64,000 nucleotides of DNA from Burkholderia oklahomensis C6786 (GCF_000959365.1 NZ_CP009555.1:1426001-1490000); one strand, 5' to 3'. Positions 1 through 9,101 are shown, numbered from the stretch's first letter. The notes: a model not told the origin generated them from the letters alone. Program-made: numbers and translations.

Positions 1-25
1 AAAGTGTTAGACCAAAAGCATCGGT

Positions 26-40
26 GTAACACCGTGTTAC
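26..40. promoter_or_regulatory. Inverted repeat, possible operator
   Basis: GTAACAC-C-GTGTTAC is a perfect 7-bp inverted repeat around one base, and a further GTGTTA copy starts at position 4. It sits about 240 bp upstream of the first transporter gene at the window edge. The size and symmetry suit a dimeric regulator site, but its target gene and regulator are unknown; it could equally belong to a gene outside the window. Confidence 0.3.
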
Positions 41-281
41 TGCACGGCTTTCGGGAATTCCGCGCCGTTTTGCGCCCGTCGCGCGCCGCTCGTTTTTGAC
101 GTTTCCGCCGTAAGGTAGCGATGCGCCGGCAAGGTGCATCGACATGCATTCGAGTCATTAATCGATTCTTCGAATGAATTTGCCTATTCAATCGCCGGCC
201 GCGACAATATCAGGCCGACAATCGCTGCGCCGCCCGCCCGCGGGCCGCCGGCGCCTTCACTGCATTCGTCCGAGACCCGAA

Positions 282-1328
282 ATGGCGCGCTCCCGCTTTA
301 TTCCCGACAACTTCACGCTCGCACTCGTCGGCACCGTCGTGCTCGCGAGCTTCCTGCCGTGCCGCGGCGAGGCCGCGCACGTGTTCAACTGGGCGACCAA
401 CATCGCGGTCGGCCTCCTCTTCTTCCTGCACGGCGCGAAGCTGTCGCGCGAGGCGATCATCGCGGGCGCGACGCACTGGCGGCTGCACGCCGTCGTGCTG
501 CTCAGCACGTTCGCGCTCTTCCCGCTCCTCGGGCTCGCGCTCAAGCCCGTCCTCACGCCGCTCGTCACGCCCGCGCTCTATGCCGGCGTGCTGTTCCTCT
601 GCACGCTGCCGTCGACCGTCCAGTCGTCGATCGCGTTCACGTCGATCGCGAAAGGCAACGTGCCCGCCGCCGTCTGTTCGGCGTCCGCATCGAGCCTGCT
701 CGGCATCTTCGTCACGCCCGCGCTCGTCGGCCTGATGATCTCGTCGCAGGGCACGGGCGCGACCGCGTCGCCGTGGAGCACGATCGGCGCGATCGTGATG
801 CAGCTGCTCGTGCCGTTCATCGCCGGCCAGCTGCTGCGCCCCGTGATCGGCCGCTGGATCGAGCGCAACCGCGGCGTGCTGCGCTTCGTCGACCAGGGCT
901 CGATCCTGCTCGTCGTCTATGTCGCGTTCAGCGAAGCCGTGAACGAAGGGCTCTGGCACCAGATTCCGCCGACCGCGCTCGCGGGCCTCGTCGTCGTCAA
1001 CGTCGTGCTGCTCGCGATCGCGATCGCGGTCACCTCGCTCGTCAGCAAGCGGCTCGGCTTCAATCGCGCGGACCAGATCACGATCATCTTCTGCGGCTCG
1101 AAGAAGAGCCTCGCGGCCGGCGTGCCGATGGCGAAGGTGATCTTCGCCGCGCACGCGGTCGGCGCGGTCGTGCTGCCGCTGATGCTGTTCCATCAGATTC
1201 AGCTGATGGCCTGCGCGGCGCTCGCGCAGCGCTGGAGCGCGCGCGACACGAGCCGCGAGCAGGAGACGGGCGGGCATGGCGGCGGGCCGCTCGGCACGGG
1301 CGCGAACGCCGGCGCGGCGAAGCGCTGA
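282..1328 (+). CDS. Bile acid:sodium symporter family protein (SBF-like, YfeH type)
   Basis: This 348-residue protein is almost entirely hydrophobic, with about nine or ten membrane helices, as expected for the SBF-like branch of the BASS superfamily. A late segment reads [14 protein letters not shown], the family hallmark in the ion/substrate-site crossover. It presumably carries an organic anion across the inner membrane with Na+ or H+; the substrate cannot be read from sequence. The ATG at 282 was chosen over the frame opening at 174 because the earlier 36 residues are Arg/Pro-rich and unlike the family N-terminus. No strong Shine-Dalgarno is visible. The C-terminal 25 residues are Gly/Arg-rich. 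Confidence 0.8.
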   Translation: MARSRFIPDNFTLALVGTVVLASFLPCRGEAAHVFNWATNIAVGLLFFLHGAKLSREAIIAGATHWRLHAVVLLSTFALFPLLGLALKPVLTPLVTPALYAGVLFLCTLPSTVQSSIAFTSIAKGNVPAAVCSASASSLLGIFVTPALVGLMISSQGTGATASPWSTIGAIVMQLLVPFIAGQLLRPVIGRWIERNRGVLRFVDQGSILLVVYVAFSEAVNEGLWHQIPPTALAGLVVVNVVLLAIAIAVTSLVSKRLGFNRADQITIIFCGSKKSLAAGVPMAKVIFAAHAVGAVVLPLMLFHQIQLMACAALAQRWSARDTSREQETGGHGGGPLGTGANAGAAKR

Positions 1329-1395
1329 GCGCGACGGGGCGCGGCCGGAGCGAGTCGTTTCGGCCGCGCCGCGCTTGTTCGGCTTCGCAGATTCC

Positions 1396-1511
1396 TCCGC
1401 CTTTCCGCCTTTCCGCCTTTCCGCCTTTCCGCCTTTCCGCCTTTCCGCCTTTCCGCCTTTCCGCCTTTCCGCCTTTCCGCCTTTCCGCCTTTCCGCCTTT
1501 CCGCCTTTCCG
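1396..1511. repeat. 8-bp tandem repeat (VNTR), about 14.5 copies
   Basis: The unit CCTTTCCG is repeated perfectly from 1396 to 1511. Flanking bases break the period at 1395 and 1512. There is no interruption or variant copy, which suggests recent slippage expansion. Eight is not a multiple of three, so it would not be tolerated as coding sequence; it lies between two convergently unrelated genes on the same strand. Arrays of this kind are the standard typing loci in the B. pseudomallei group. Confidence 0.95.
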
Positions 1512-1775
1512 TTTCCCCAATTTTTCTCCTCGTCGCTCTTTCGCTTTTTTTATCCTCCCGCCGTTCGTTCATCCGGACGCTCGCGACTCGCCCGACTTCC
1601 CCCCGTCCGCGCCTTCGATCCTTCTAGCGCTTCGCGCCCGCCGTCCGGCCGGGCTCGCCGATCCCGTCAGGCGTCGCTCAGCCCGCCGCTTTCACCTGCG
1701 CCAGTCCGGACGCCGCGCAACGCGCCTCACGAACCCGATGCGCCAAAACAGGGCATCGCTTCACGGAAAATTCAT

Positions 1776-1802
1776 TCAACCTCGGCTCCCGGACGCCGTT
1801 AA
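1776..1802 (+). promoter_or_regulatory. Possible sigma-28 (FliA) promoter for chemoreceptor
   Basis: TCAACCTC, 11 bases, then GCCGTTAA. The second box matches the sigma-28 -10 consensus GCCGATAA at seven of eight bases. The first matches TAAAGTTT at only four of eight. Spacing is the canonical 11. The position 65 bp before the start codon and the known FliA dependence of many chemoreceptors support it; the weak -35 keeps confidence low. Confidence 0.35.
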
Positions 1803-1866
1803 GCCGGCTTCTCGTCACGGCTCGACGCGTCACGAGCGCGACGCGCCGCTTCCGGAATCGCCCCTG

Positions 1867-3426
1867 ATGAACACCACCCGCCTCACCGTCAAAACCCGGC
1901 TGCGCATCCTCGTCGCGGTCGTCGTCCTCGTGCTCGCCGCCGTCGGCGGCATCGGCCTCACCGGCGTCGCGCGCGTCGGCGATGCGCTCGCGCACGTCTT
2001 CGAGGATCGCGCGAAGACGCTGCAACGGATCTCGTCGATCGACGAGCTCGTCACGCAAACGCGCTACGCGGTCGGCGACGCGGTGCTCGATCCGTCCGCC
2101 GCGAAAACCGAAGCGGTCGCGGCCGCATCCGCGCGCGATGTCGCCGCGATCGACCGCCTGCTCGCCGACTATCGCACGACGCCGCGCGCCGACACCGAAC
2201 GCGCGCAGGCCGAGCGTCTCGCCGCCGACTGGGCGATGCTGCGCGACAAGGGCATCAAGCCCGCCGTCGATCTGCTGAAGGCGAACAACCTGTCCGAAGC
2301 GCAATGGGTCGTCACGCAGACGCTCGACCCCGTTGCGCAGCGCGTGAAAGGCGAAACCGCGCAGTTGCGCCAGTGGCAGCTCGAAGCGGCGCAGCACGCG
2401 TACGACCGCGCGCGCGGCGACGCGCGGCTCGTGCAGTGGGCGGTCGCGGGCTGCGTGATCGCGGGCGTCGCCGCCGTCGCGCTACTGTGCGCGGCGATGG
2501 CGCGCGCGCTCGCGCGGCAGTTGGGCGGCGAGCCGGACTACGCGGCGACCGTCGCGAACGAGATCGCGTCCGGCAATCTCGCGCTCGACGTGCATGCCGG
2601 CGATGCCGCATCCGGCAGCGTGCTGCACGCGATGCACGCGATGCGCGCGCGGCTTGCCGGGACGATCGGCACGCTGCAACGCGCGGCAGACGCGATCGCG
2701 CACGCGACGACCGACATCGCGCACGGCAACCACGATCTGTCGCGCCGCACCGACGAACACGCGGCCGGCCTGCAGCAGACGGCGAGCAGCATGGAGCAGC
2801 TCGCCGCGACGGTGCGCACGAACGCCGATCACGCACGGCAGGCGAGCTCGCTCGCGCTCGCCGCGTCGACGCAGGCCGAACAGGGCGACGCCGCGGCGCG
2901 CGACGCGATCGCGCGGATGGAAACGCTGTCGGTGCGCTCGCAGCAGATCCGCAGCATCTCGTCGACGATCGAGGGAATCGCGTTCCAGACCAACCTGCTC
3001 GCGCTGAACGCGGCCGTCGAGGCGGCGCGCGCCGGCCAGGCGGGCCGCGGCTTCGCGGTCGTCGCGCAGGAGGTGCGCGGCCTCGCGCATCGCAGCGCGC
3101 AGGCGGCGAAGGAGATCTCGGCGCTGATCGCCGGCGTGACGGGCGAAGTCGAGCTCGGCGCGGACACGGTGAAAGCGGCGGGCGGCACGATCGTCGGCAT
3201 GCTCGCGTCGGTGCGGCAGGTCGCGACGCTCGTCGACGAGATCTCGCACGCGTCCGACGAGCAGCGCTCGGGCATCGACCAGGTGAACCGCGCGGTCGCG
3301 CAGATGGACGAGATGACCCAGCACAACGCGCTGCTCGTGCAGAAGGCGGCGAGCGCCGCGGGCGCGCTCGCCGACGAGGCGGCCGCGCTGCGCGAGGCGG
3401 CCGCGATCTTCCGGGTCGCGGCGTGA
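1867..3426 (+). CDS. Methyl-accepting chemotaxis protein
   Basis: A 519-residue membrane chemoreceptor. Transmembrane helix 1 spans about residues 11-33 and helix 2 about 189-212, enclosing a 155-residue periplasmic region that looks all-helical (4HB type). A short HAMP-like stretch follows, then the coiled-coil signalling domain. Its hairpin tip at about 370-411 has the invariant [18 protein letters not shown] and [15 protein letters not shown], which contacts CheA/CheW. The ATG at 1867 begins [13 protein letters not shown], a typical receptor start; the open frame extends upstream through the VNTR but that part is not protein-like. There is no pentapeptide CheR tether. The ligand is unknown. 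Confidence 0.93.
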   Translation: MNTTRLTVKTRLRILVAVVVLVLAAVGGIGLTGVARVGDALAHVFEDRAKTLQRISSIDELVTQTRYAVGDAVLDPSAAKTEAVAAASARDVAAIDRLLADYRTTPRADTERAQAERLAADWAMLRDKGIKPAVDLLKANNLSEAQWVVTQTLDPVAQRVKGETAQLRQWQLEAAQHAYDRARGDARLVQWAVAGCVIAGVAAVALLCAAMARALARQLGGEPDYAATVANEIASGNLALDVHAGDAASGSVLHAMHAMRARLAGTIGTLQRAADAIAHATTDIAHGNHDLSRRTDEHAAGLQQTASSMEQLAATVRTNADHARQASSLALAASTQAEQGDAAARDAIARMETLSVRSQQIRSISSTIEGIAFQTNLLALNAAVEAARAGQAGRGFAVVAQEVRGLAHRSAQAAKEISALIAGVTGEVELGADTVKAAGGTIVGMLASVRQVATLVDEISHASDEQRSGIDQVNRAVAQMDEMTQHNALLVQKAASAAGALADEAAALREAAAIFRVAA

Positions 3427-3470
3427 GCGTCGCGAAAACGCGCGCGACACAAGCTGTTTAGTATTTTTAG

Positions 3471-3480
3471 TAAACGATTA
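3471..3480. promoter_or_regulatory. Candidate LacI-family operator
   Basis: TAAACGATTA fits TAAnCGnTTA, a palindrome with the central CG step typical of LacI/PurR-family operators. It lies in a locally AT-rich stretch 120 bp before the LacI-type gene. A weaker relative, TAACCGTTCA, sits about 20 bp further on. Autoregulation of the sugar operon is the natural inference. Confidence 0.4.
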
Positions 3481-3561
3481 TGATTCGATTAACCGTTCAT
3501 ACATAAGCACTTATAAGCCGGATCGGCGCAATTCCGGGGCGTTTCGCAACGATTTTTACTA

Positions 3562-3567
3562 TACAAT
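3562..3567 (+). promoter_or_regulatory. Candidate -10 element for the sugar operon
   Basis: TACAAT occurs in an AT-rich patch 33 bp before the LacI-type start codon. No convincing -35 lies 16-18 bp upstream, which would suit a promoter dependent on, or controlled by, the adjacent regulator. Confidence 0.4.
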
Positions 3568-3599
3568 CGCGAACACCCTAAACATCCCGGCTCAACACG

Positions 3600-4619
3600 A
3601 TGGGCACCACCATTCGCGACGTCGCACAGGCGGCCAGCGTGTCGATCGGCACCGTGTCGCGCGCGCTCAAGAATCAGCCCGGCCTGTCCGAAACGACCCG
3701 CGCCCGCATCGTCGAGATCGCGCGCCGCCTGAACTACGATCCGGCGCAGCTACGCCCGCGGATCAAGCGGCTCACGTTCCTGCTGCATCGCCAGCACAAC
3801 AACTTCGCGACGACGCCGTTCTTCTCGCACGTGCTGCACGGCGTCGAGGACGCATGCCGCGAACGCGGGGTCGTGCCGTCGCTCTTGACGACGGGCCCGA
3901 CCGACGACGTGATCCGCCAGATGCGCCCGCACGCGCCCGACGCGATCGCGGTCGCGGGCTTCATGGAGCCGGAGACGCTCGAAGCGCTCGCCGCGACGGG
4001 CCGGCCGCTCGTCCTCATCGACATCCGCGCGCCCGGGCTGCGCTCGATCAACGTCGACAACGCGGGCGGCGCGGCGCTCGCGATGCGTCATCTGTTCGCG
4101 TCGGGCCGCCGGCGCGTCGCGTTCATCGGCGGCTCGCTCGCGCACTACAGCATCGCGCAGCGCGCGCTCGGCTATCGCCGCGCGTTCTTCGACGCGGGCA
4201 TGCTGTTCGATCCGTCGCTCGAGCTGTCGATCGACACGAGCCTCGGCCCCGATGCCGGCGCGGCGAACGCGATGCGGCAGCTGCTCGACGCGGGCGGCCC
4301 GCTGCCCGACGCCGTGTTCGCATACAACGACGCGGCCGCGCTCGCCGCGATGCGCGTGTGCGTCGAGCGCGGCGTGCGCGTGCCGGACGACATCGCGTTC
4401 GTCGGCTTCGACGACATTCCGGCCGCCGTGCACGCGGCGCCGCCCCTCACGACGCTCGCGATCGACAAGGAGGCGCTTGGCCGACAAGGCGTCGAGCTGC
4501 TGCTCGCCGATTCGCCCGCGCAGACCGAACTCAGCCTCCCCGTGCGGCTGATCGCGCGGGCCAGCAGCGCAGGCGCCGCCCGCGCGCCGCGCGCCCTCAC
4601 CACGGTACTCGGATCATGA
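3600..4619 (+). CDS. LacI-family transcriptional regulator of a sugar operon
   Basis: A 339-residue regulator. The N-terminal helix-turn-helix TIRDVAQAASVSIGTVSRAL (residues 3-22) with hinge region to about 60 is canonical. The rest is a periplasmic-binding-protein-like sensor ending with the family signature VPDDIAFVGFDDIPAA. The stop overlaps the next start (ATGA), so it is co-transcribed and translationally coupled with an AGE-type epimerase and a PfkB kinase. It therefore probably represses its own operon until a sugar or sugar phosphate binds; the inducer is unknown. No transporter is encoded in the operon. Confidence 0.93.
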   Translation: MGTTIRDVAQAASVSIGTVSRALKNQPGLSETTRARIVEIARRLNYDPAQLRPRIKRLTFLLHRQHNNFATTPFFSHVLHGVEDACRERGVVPSLLTTGPTDDVIRQMRPHAPDAIAVAGFMEPETLEALAATGRPLVLIDIRAPGLRSINVDNAGGAALAMRHLFASGRRRVAFIGGSLAHYSIAQRALGYRRAFFDAGMLFDPSLELSIDTSLGPDAGAANAMRQLLDAGGPLPDAVFAYNDAAALAAMRVCVERGVRVPDDIAFVGFDDIPAAVHAAPPLTTLAIDKEALGRQGVELLLADSPAQTELSLPVRLIARASSAGAARAPRALTTVLGS

Positions 4620-6016
4620 CGACCTCAGCCACGCCCGCTCCCCGTCCGGCGCCCGACGCGCCGCACGCTTCCGCGCCGTACGTCGCGAGCTTCCGCGACC
4701 CGCAGTTCCTGCTTTCGCACGTCGAGGACACGCTGCACTTCTACGCGCCGAACGTGTTCGATCCGACGGGCGGCTTCCACCACTTCTTCCGCGACGACGG
4801 CAGCGTCTACGACCGCACGACGCGCCATCTCGTCAGCAGCTGCCGTTTCGTCTTCAACTACGCGATGGCGTACCGCCACTTCGGCGATACGCGCGATCTC
4901 GACCATGTGCGCCACGGGCTGCGCTTCCTGCGCGACGCGCACTGGGACGCCGAGCACGAAGGCTACGACTGGGAGATCGAGTGGCGCGACGGCGAAAAGC
5001 GCGCGACGCGCGACGGCACGCGCCACTGCTACGGGCTCGCGTTCGTGCTGCTCGCGGCCGCGCACGCGGCGATGGCGGGCGTCGAGGAGGCGAAGCCGCT
5101 CATCGCGCACACGTTCGAGCTGATGGAGCACCGCTTCTGGGATCGGGCGGCGGGTCTCTATGCGGACGACGCGACGGCGAACTGGACCGTGTCGAGCTAC
5201 CGCGGCCAGAACGCGAACATGCACGCGACGGAAGCGCTCCTCGCCGCGTACGAGGCGACGGGCCACCTGACGTACCTCGATCGCGCCGAGAAGGTCGCGA
5301 CCAACATCGTGCAGCGGCAGGCCGCGCTGTCGCAGGGGCTCGTGTGGGAGCACTTCCATGCGGACTGGTCGGTCGACTGGGAATACAACAAGGAAGACAG
5401 CTCGAACATCTTCCGCCCGTGGGGCTTCCAGCCCGGCCATCAGACCGAATGGGCGAAGCTCTTGCTGATCCTGGAGCGCCACCGTCCGCTCGACTGGCTG
5501 CTGCCGCGCGCGATCGAGCTGTTCGACGCGGCGTTCGCGCACGCGTGGGACACCGACCACGGCGGCCTCTGCTACGGCTTCGGGCCGGACTACATGGTGT
5601 GCGACCACGACAAGTACTTCTGGGTGCAGGCGGAAAGCTTCGCGGCCGCCGCGCTCCTCGCGCAGCGCACCGGCAGCGAGCGCTTCTGGGACTGGTACGA
5701 CGAGATCTGGCGCTATAGCTGGGCGCACTTCGTCGATCATCGCTACGGCGCGTGGTACCGGATTCTCACCTGCGACAACCGCAAGTACGGCGACGAGAAG
5801 AGCCCGGCCGGCAAGACCGACTATCACACGATGGGCGCGTGCTACGAGGTGCTGCACGCGCTCGCCGCGAAGCGCGACGACGGCGGCCAAGGCGCGCGCG
5901 GCGGCGACGGCGAAGCCGCGCCCGCGAAACGCGGCCGCCGACGCAGCGGCGACGGCGGCAACGGCGAGGACAAAGGCAACGGCGCCGTGCGCCGCCGCAA
6001 CGGAGGAGCTCGATGA
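4616..6016 (+). CDS. AGE-family sugar epimerase/isomerase (mannose isomerase-like)
   Basis: A 466-residue protein of the N-acylglucosamine 2-epimerase/YihS (alpha/alpha)6-barrel family. Hallmarks include GTRHCYGLAF, HATEALLAAYEATG, WEHFHADWSVDW, GHQTEWAKLL and DYHTMGACYE; the His residues in these correspond to the catalytic histidines of the family. Members interconvert aldoses and ketoses (mannose/fructose) or epimerise N-acyl sugars. The downstream kinase suggests a free sugar is isomerised, then phosphorylated. The C-terminal 45 residues are a Gly/Arg/Asp/Lys-rich disordered tail that the family lacks. It overlaps its neighbours by 4 nt on both sides. Confidence 0.88.
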   Translation: MTTSATPAPRPAPDAPHASAPYVASFRDPQFLLSHVEDTLHFYAPNVFDPTGGFHHFFRDDGSVYDRTTRHLVSSCRFVFNYAMAYRHFGDTRDLDHVRHGLRFLRDAHWDAEHEGYDWEIEWRDGEKRATRDGTRHCYGLAFVLLAAAHAAMAGVEEAKPLIAHTFELMEHRFWDRAAGLYADDATANWTVSSYRGQNANMHATEALLAAYEATGHLTYLDRAEKVATNIVQRQAALSQGLVWEHFHADWSVDWEYNKEDSSNIFRPWGFQPGHQTEWAKLLLILERHRPLDWLLPRAIELFDAAFAHAWDTDHGGLCYGFGPDYMVCDHDKYFWVQAESFAAAALLAQRTGSERFWDWYDEIWRYSWAHFVDHRYGAWYRILTCDNRKYGDEKSPAGKTDYHTMGACYEVLHALAAKRDDGGQGARGGDGEAAPAKRGRRRSGDGGNGEDKGNGAVRRRNGGAR

Positions 6017-6921
6017 GCGCAGGGTTTCCGCAATTCGTGTCGGCGGGCGACATCCTCACCGACATGGTCCGCACGGGCGGCGCACACTGGACGTCGCGCC
6101 CCGGCGGCGCCGGCTGGAACGTCGCGCGCGCGGTCGCGCGGCTCGGCGCGCCGAGCGCGTGCGCGGGCGCGGTGGGCCGCGACTGCTTTTCCGACGAGCT
6201 ATGGGGCGAGAGCGCGGCGGCCGGCCTCGATCTGCGCTTCCTGCAGCGGGTCGAGCGCGCGCCGCTCCTCGCGATCGTCCACGAGACGCAGCCGCCCGCG
6301 TATTTCTTCATCGGCGAAAACAGCGCCGATCTCGCGTTCGATCCGAAGCGGCTGCCCGACGGCTGGCGCGAGCACGTGCAGTGGGCGCATTTCGGCTGCA
6401 TCAGCCTCGTGCGCGAGCCGCTCGCGGCGACGCTCGTCGCGCTCGCCGCCGAGCTGAGCGAAGCGGGCGTGAAAATCAGCTTCGATCCGAACTACCGCAA
6501 TCTGATGACGGACGGCTACCGGCCGACGCTCGCGAAGATGGCCGAGCTCGCCGACCTGATCAAGGTGTCCGACGAAGACTTGCGCCATCTGTTCGCAGGC
6601 GACGACGAAGCGAGTGCGATCGCGCGACTGCGCGCGTTCAATCCGCACGCGGCGCTCCTCGTGACGCGCGGGCCGGGCACGGCGACGCTCTATGCGAACG
6701 GCGAGACGCTCGACGCGCAGCCGCCGCGCATCGAGGTCGCGGACACGGTCGGCGCGGGCGACGCGACGATCGGCGGCCTGCTGTTCAGCCTGATGGCGGC
6801 GCCGGGGCGCGGCTGGCGCGAGCATCTGTCGTTCGCGCTCGCGGCGGGCGCGGCGGCTTGCCGCCACACAGGCGCGCACGCGCCGACGCTCGACGAGGTC
6901 GTCGCGCTCGTCGCGTCGTGA
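6013..6921 (+). CDS. PfkB-family carbohydrate kinase (fructokinase-like)
   Basis: A 302-residue ribokinase-fold enzyme. The N-terminal signature with RPGGAGWNVARAVARLG (residues 29-45) binds sugar, and DTVGAGDATIGG near residues 244-255 carries the anion hole and catalytic Asp250. It starts at an ATG overlapping the epimerase stop, so it is translated with it. Placed after an aldose-ketose isomerase, it most plausibly phosphorylates the ketose (fructose) with ATP, feeding glycolysis; the exact substrate is inferred. A strong hairpin follows 12 bp after the stop. Confidence 0.88.
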   Translation: MSAGFPQFVSAGDILTDMVRTGGAHWTSRPGGAGWNVARAVARLGAPSACAGAVGRDCFSDELWGESAAAGLDLRFLQRVERAPLLAIVHETQPPAYFFIGENSADLAFDPKRLPDGWREHVQWAHFGCISLVREPLAATLVALAAELSEAGVKISFDPNYRNLMTDGYRPTLAKMAELADLIKVSDEDLRHLFAGDDEASAIARLRAFNPHAALLVTRGPGTATLYANGETLDAQPPRIEVADTVGAGDATIGGLLFSLMAAPGRGWREHLSFALAAGAAACRHTGAHAPTLDEVVALVAS

Positions 6922-6933
6922 CGTTCTTGCCGG

Positions 6934-6965
6934 CCGTCCGCGCGTGAACAGTCGCGCGCGGACGG
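6934..6965 (+). terminator. GC hairpin after the sugar operon
   Basis: CCGTCCGCGCG and CGCGCGGACGG form a perfect 11-bp stem with a 10-nt loop, 12 bp after the kinase stop. No U-tract follows, so it is not a classical intrinsic terminator; it may act as a 3' stabiliser or with Rho. Confidence 0.5.
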
Positions 6966-7180
6966 GCCTGCCGAGCGCGGGCCGGTCGTACATATATGCC
7001 GGTCGTACCTGTACATAACCGGCCAAGCCTCGACTGGCCATGCCTCAGTCGAGCGTCTGCCACCTTCGACCGGCCGGGCCATGGCCTGACGTGCCTTGGC
7101 CGGTCGCGCTCAGCCGGCCATGCGCCTACCGGCCCGGTCGAATTCGCCCAGTACCTGACCGGCCGTGCCTGACCGGCCGT
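6966..7180. repeat. Irregular CCGGCC-rich repeat cluster
   Basis: The gap between the kinase and the next gene contains many copies of a degenerate GACCGGCC(A/G)TGCC unit. It includes two adjacent copies of CTGACCGGCCGTGC near 7150-7180 and inverted versions such as GGCCATGCC. The cores are palindromic, so both orientations occur. No coding signal is seen. Confidence 0.6.
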
Positions 7181-7251
7181 GCCCTTTTGCCGCCGCTGAA
7201 AGCGCGGCGTCGGGATGTTACGATGAGGCGTCCTTTCTCGGGAGAGGCAAC

Positions 7252-7476
7252 ATGGACGGCGGCAACACCTACACGAAGGGCCTTTATACGGCCAAGGCGC
7301 ACACCCGCAAGACGGATGACGGACGCTTCCAGGGGTACGTGATCCTGTCCCGGGACGAAGGCGGCACGCCCGACAACACGGTCTACGAGGTCGACACGAC
7401 GAGCGCGAACGAGGCGGAAGCGTTCGACGAAGCAAAGGCGCTCGCGCACCGGATTCTCGGCGAGCTCGAGCTGTGA
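7252..7476 (+). CDS. Small conserved-looking hypothetical protein
   Basis: A 74-residue acidic, soluble protein with no signal or membrane segment. The start ATG follows GGAGAGG at good spacing, which supports real translation, and third positions are G/C-rich as in neighbours. It has a mixed beta/alpha look (GLYTAKAHTRK, GYVILSRDEGG, then an Ala/Glu-rich C-terminal helix). I do not recognise a family and assign no function. Confidence 0.7.
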   Translation: MDGGNTYTKGLYTAKAHTRKTDDGRFQGYVILSRDEGGTPDNTVYEVDTTSANEAEAFDEAKALAHRILGELEL

Positions 7477-7691
7477 GACGGTCGCGATCGGCGCAGCCAA
7501 TTGGCCTGACCGCGCCGATGACGGCTTAGACGAACCGTCGGCGCGAGTCTCGGCGGTTCGGCGGTTCGGCGATAGCCAGCCGGCACCGAACGCAGCGGCT
7601 CGCGGCCGCACCGGCGCGCACTCGCCGGGCCGGGCGAGACGCGGCATGCCGCATCGAGCGCGGCCGCCCCGCGCCTCGCCGAACGTCGGCG

Positions 7692-7886
7692 TCACCAGAG
7701 CCGCGCGATCACCGACACGATGCCCATGATCACGAGCGTCGACATGAACGGAAACGGATAGACGCGCGAGCCGAACCGCAGCGTCACGTCGCCCGGCAGT
7801 CGCCCGACGCCGAGCTTCGACAGCCACGGCCACGCGCGCGTCAGCACCATCACGGCGATGAACGTGGTGAGCAGCCAGCGCAGCAT
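7692..7886 (-). CDS. DUF2905 small membrane protein
   Basis: A 64-residue protein with two hydrophobic helices flanking the conserved loop LGRLPGDV-type motif (here VGRLPGDVTLRFGSRVYPFP), the signature of DUF2905. The family is widespread and of unknown role in the inner membrane. Its start lies 18 bp after the stop of the upstream MidA-type gene on the same strand, so the two are probably co-transcribed. Confidence 0.85.
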   Translation of the reverse strand: MLRWLLTTFIAVMVLTRAWPWLSKLGVGRLPGDVTLRFGSRVYPFPFMSTLVIMGIVSVIARLW

Positions 7887-7904
7887 CGCGTCGCCTCCCG
7901 CCCG

Positions 7905-9095
7905 CTACAGCGTGTGCGAGCGGTCGCCGCGCGCGAACGCGTCGAGCGTGCCGTCGATGCCGCGCGAAAACGCGATCACCTTGAAGAGCTCGCCCATCTC
8001 CGCTTCGGAAATCAGCTTCTGCACCGCGTTCGCGGCGGGCAGGAAATGCTGCGCGTCGGACGGGTCGATCTCGGCGAGCACGTCGGTGACGCCCGCGTTC
8101 AGCAGGAAGCGCGCCTGCGACGTGTAGCCGAGCAGATCCGCGCCCGCGCCGACGCCCGCTTCGTAGATCCCGCTGAACTCGACATGCGAGGTGATGTCCT
8201 GCAACCCCGGATAAAGGAAAGGGTCGCCGTGCGCACGGTGCCGGTAGTGGCACATCAGCGTGCCCTGCGCGCGCTGCCGGTGGTAGTACTCGTGGCTCGG
8301 AAAGCCGTAGTCGATGAAGAACGCCGCGCCGCGCGCGAGCATCGTGCAGACCGTGCGGACGAACGCCGCCGCCGCGTCGTGCGTCTCGGTCACGTAGCCC
8401 TCGTCGGCGTCGATCTCGACCAGGCGCGCCGCGTCTTCGGCGCGCGCGAGCGGCCGGTCGGCGAACGCGAACGCGCCCGCGTCGTCGATCGCGACGCCGC
8501 GCTCGCGCCAGCCGTCCGCATGTTTGACGACGAGCCGCACCGGCATCGCGTCGAGCACTTCGTTGCCGACGACGACGCCTTCGAAACGCTCGGGCAACGC
8601 ATCGAGCCAGCGCACGCGCGCGGCGAGTCCGGGCGCTTCCGCTTCGAGCGTCTCGCGCTGGCGCGCGCGCAGCTCGCCGGACAAGTCGACGATCGCGTAT
8701 TCGTCGAGCTCGAAGCCGAGCGCGGCGAGCGCGTTCAGGAGCCCCGCCGCGAGCTTGCCCGTGCCCGCGCCGAATTCCATCACGCACCGCGTACCGCTCG
8801 CTTCGAGCGCCTGCGCGACAGGACGCGCGAGCGTCTGCGCGAAGAGCGGCGACAGTTCCGGCGCGGTCACGAAATCGCTGCCGTCTTCGGCGCGACGGCC
8901 GAATTTCTGCGCACCGCCGCTGTAATAGCCCGCGCCCGGCGCGTACAGCGCGCGTTCCATATAGCGCGAAAACGGGATCCAGCCGCCCGCCGCGGCGATT
9001 TCGGCGCGCAGCGAAGCCGCGAGCGATTCGGACTGCGCGAGCGCGTCGGGGCCGGGAACGGGTAAACTAGCGGGTTCGTGAGCTATCGGATTCAT
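7905..9095 (-). CDS. SAM-dependent methyltransferase, MidA/NDUFAF7 family (DUF185)
   Basis: A 396-residue class I methyltransferase. EFGAGTGKLAAGLL (about residues 107-120) is the SAM-binding glycine loop, NEVLDAMPV follows strand 4, and FIDYGFPSHEYYHRQRAQG with PGLQDITSHVEF is diagnostic of the family. The mitochondrial member methylates an arginine of complex I subunit NDUFS2; the bacterial substrate is not established. ATG at 9095 is 13 bp from the divergent SDR start. A TACAAT hexamer ends 6 bp before the ATG and there is no Shine-Dalgarno, so a leaderless mRNA is possible. Confidence 0.88.
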   Translation of the reverse strand: MNPIAHEPASLPVPGPDALAQSESLAASLRAEIAAAGGWIPFSRYMERALYAPGAGYYSGGAQKFGRRAEDGSDFVTAPELSPLFAQTLARPVAQALEASGTRCVMEFGAGTGKLAAGLLNALAALGFELDEYAIVDLSGELRARQRETLEAEAPGLAARVRWLDALPERFEGVVVGNEVLDAMPVRLVVKHADGWRERGVAIDDAGAFAFADRPLARAEDAARLVEIDADEGYVTETHDAAAAFVRTVCTMLARGAAFFIDYGFPSHEYYHRQRAQGTLMCHYRHRAHGDPFLYPGLQDITSHVEFSGIYEAGVGAGADLLGYTSQARFLLNAGVTDVLAEIDPSDAQHFLPAANAVQKLISEAEMGELFKVIAFSRGIDGTLDAFARGDRSHTL

Positions 9096-9101
9096 CCCGG
9101 C

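Larger units (their letters stand above)
1329..1866. other. Intergenic region with VNTR and chemoreceptor 5' region
   Basis: This 538-bp gap contains the 8-bp tandem array at 1396-1511 and, near its right end, a possible sigma-28 promoter for the chemoreceptor. Open frames through it are compositionally repetitive, lack ribosome sites and do not look coding. Confidence 0.6.

Noticed and set aside
1396..1511. Repeat arrays as CRISPR
   Set aside because: These are head-to-tail microsatellites or minisatellites without spacers; no cas genes are present in the window.
1276..1866. N-terminal extension of the chemoreceptor through the 8-bp VNTR
   Set aside because: The Pro/Phe-repetitive sequence comes from the VNTR, and a normal MCP start with membrane helix begins at 1867.
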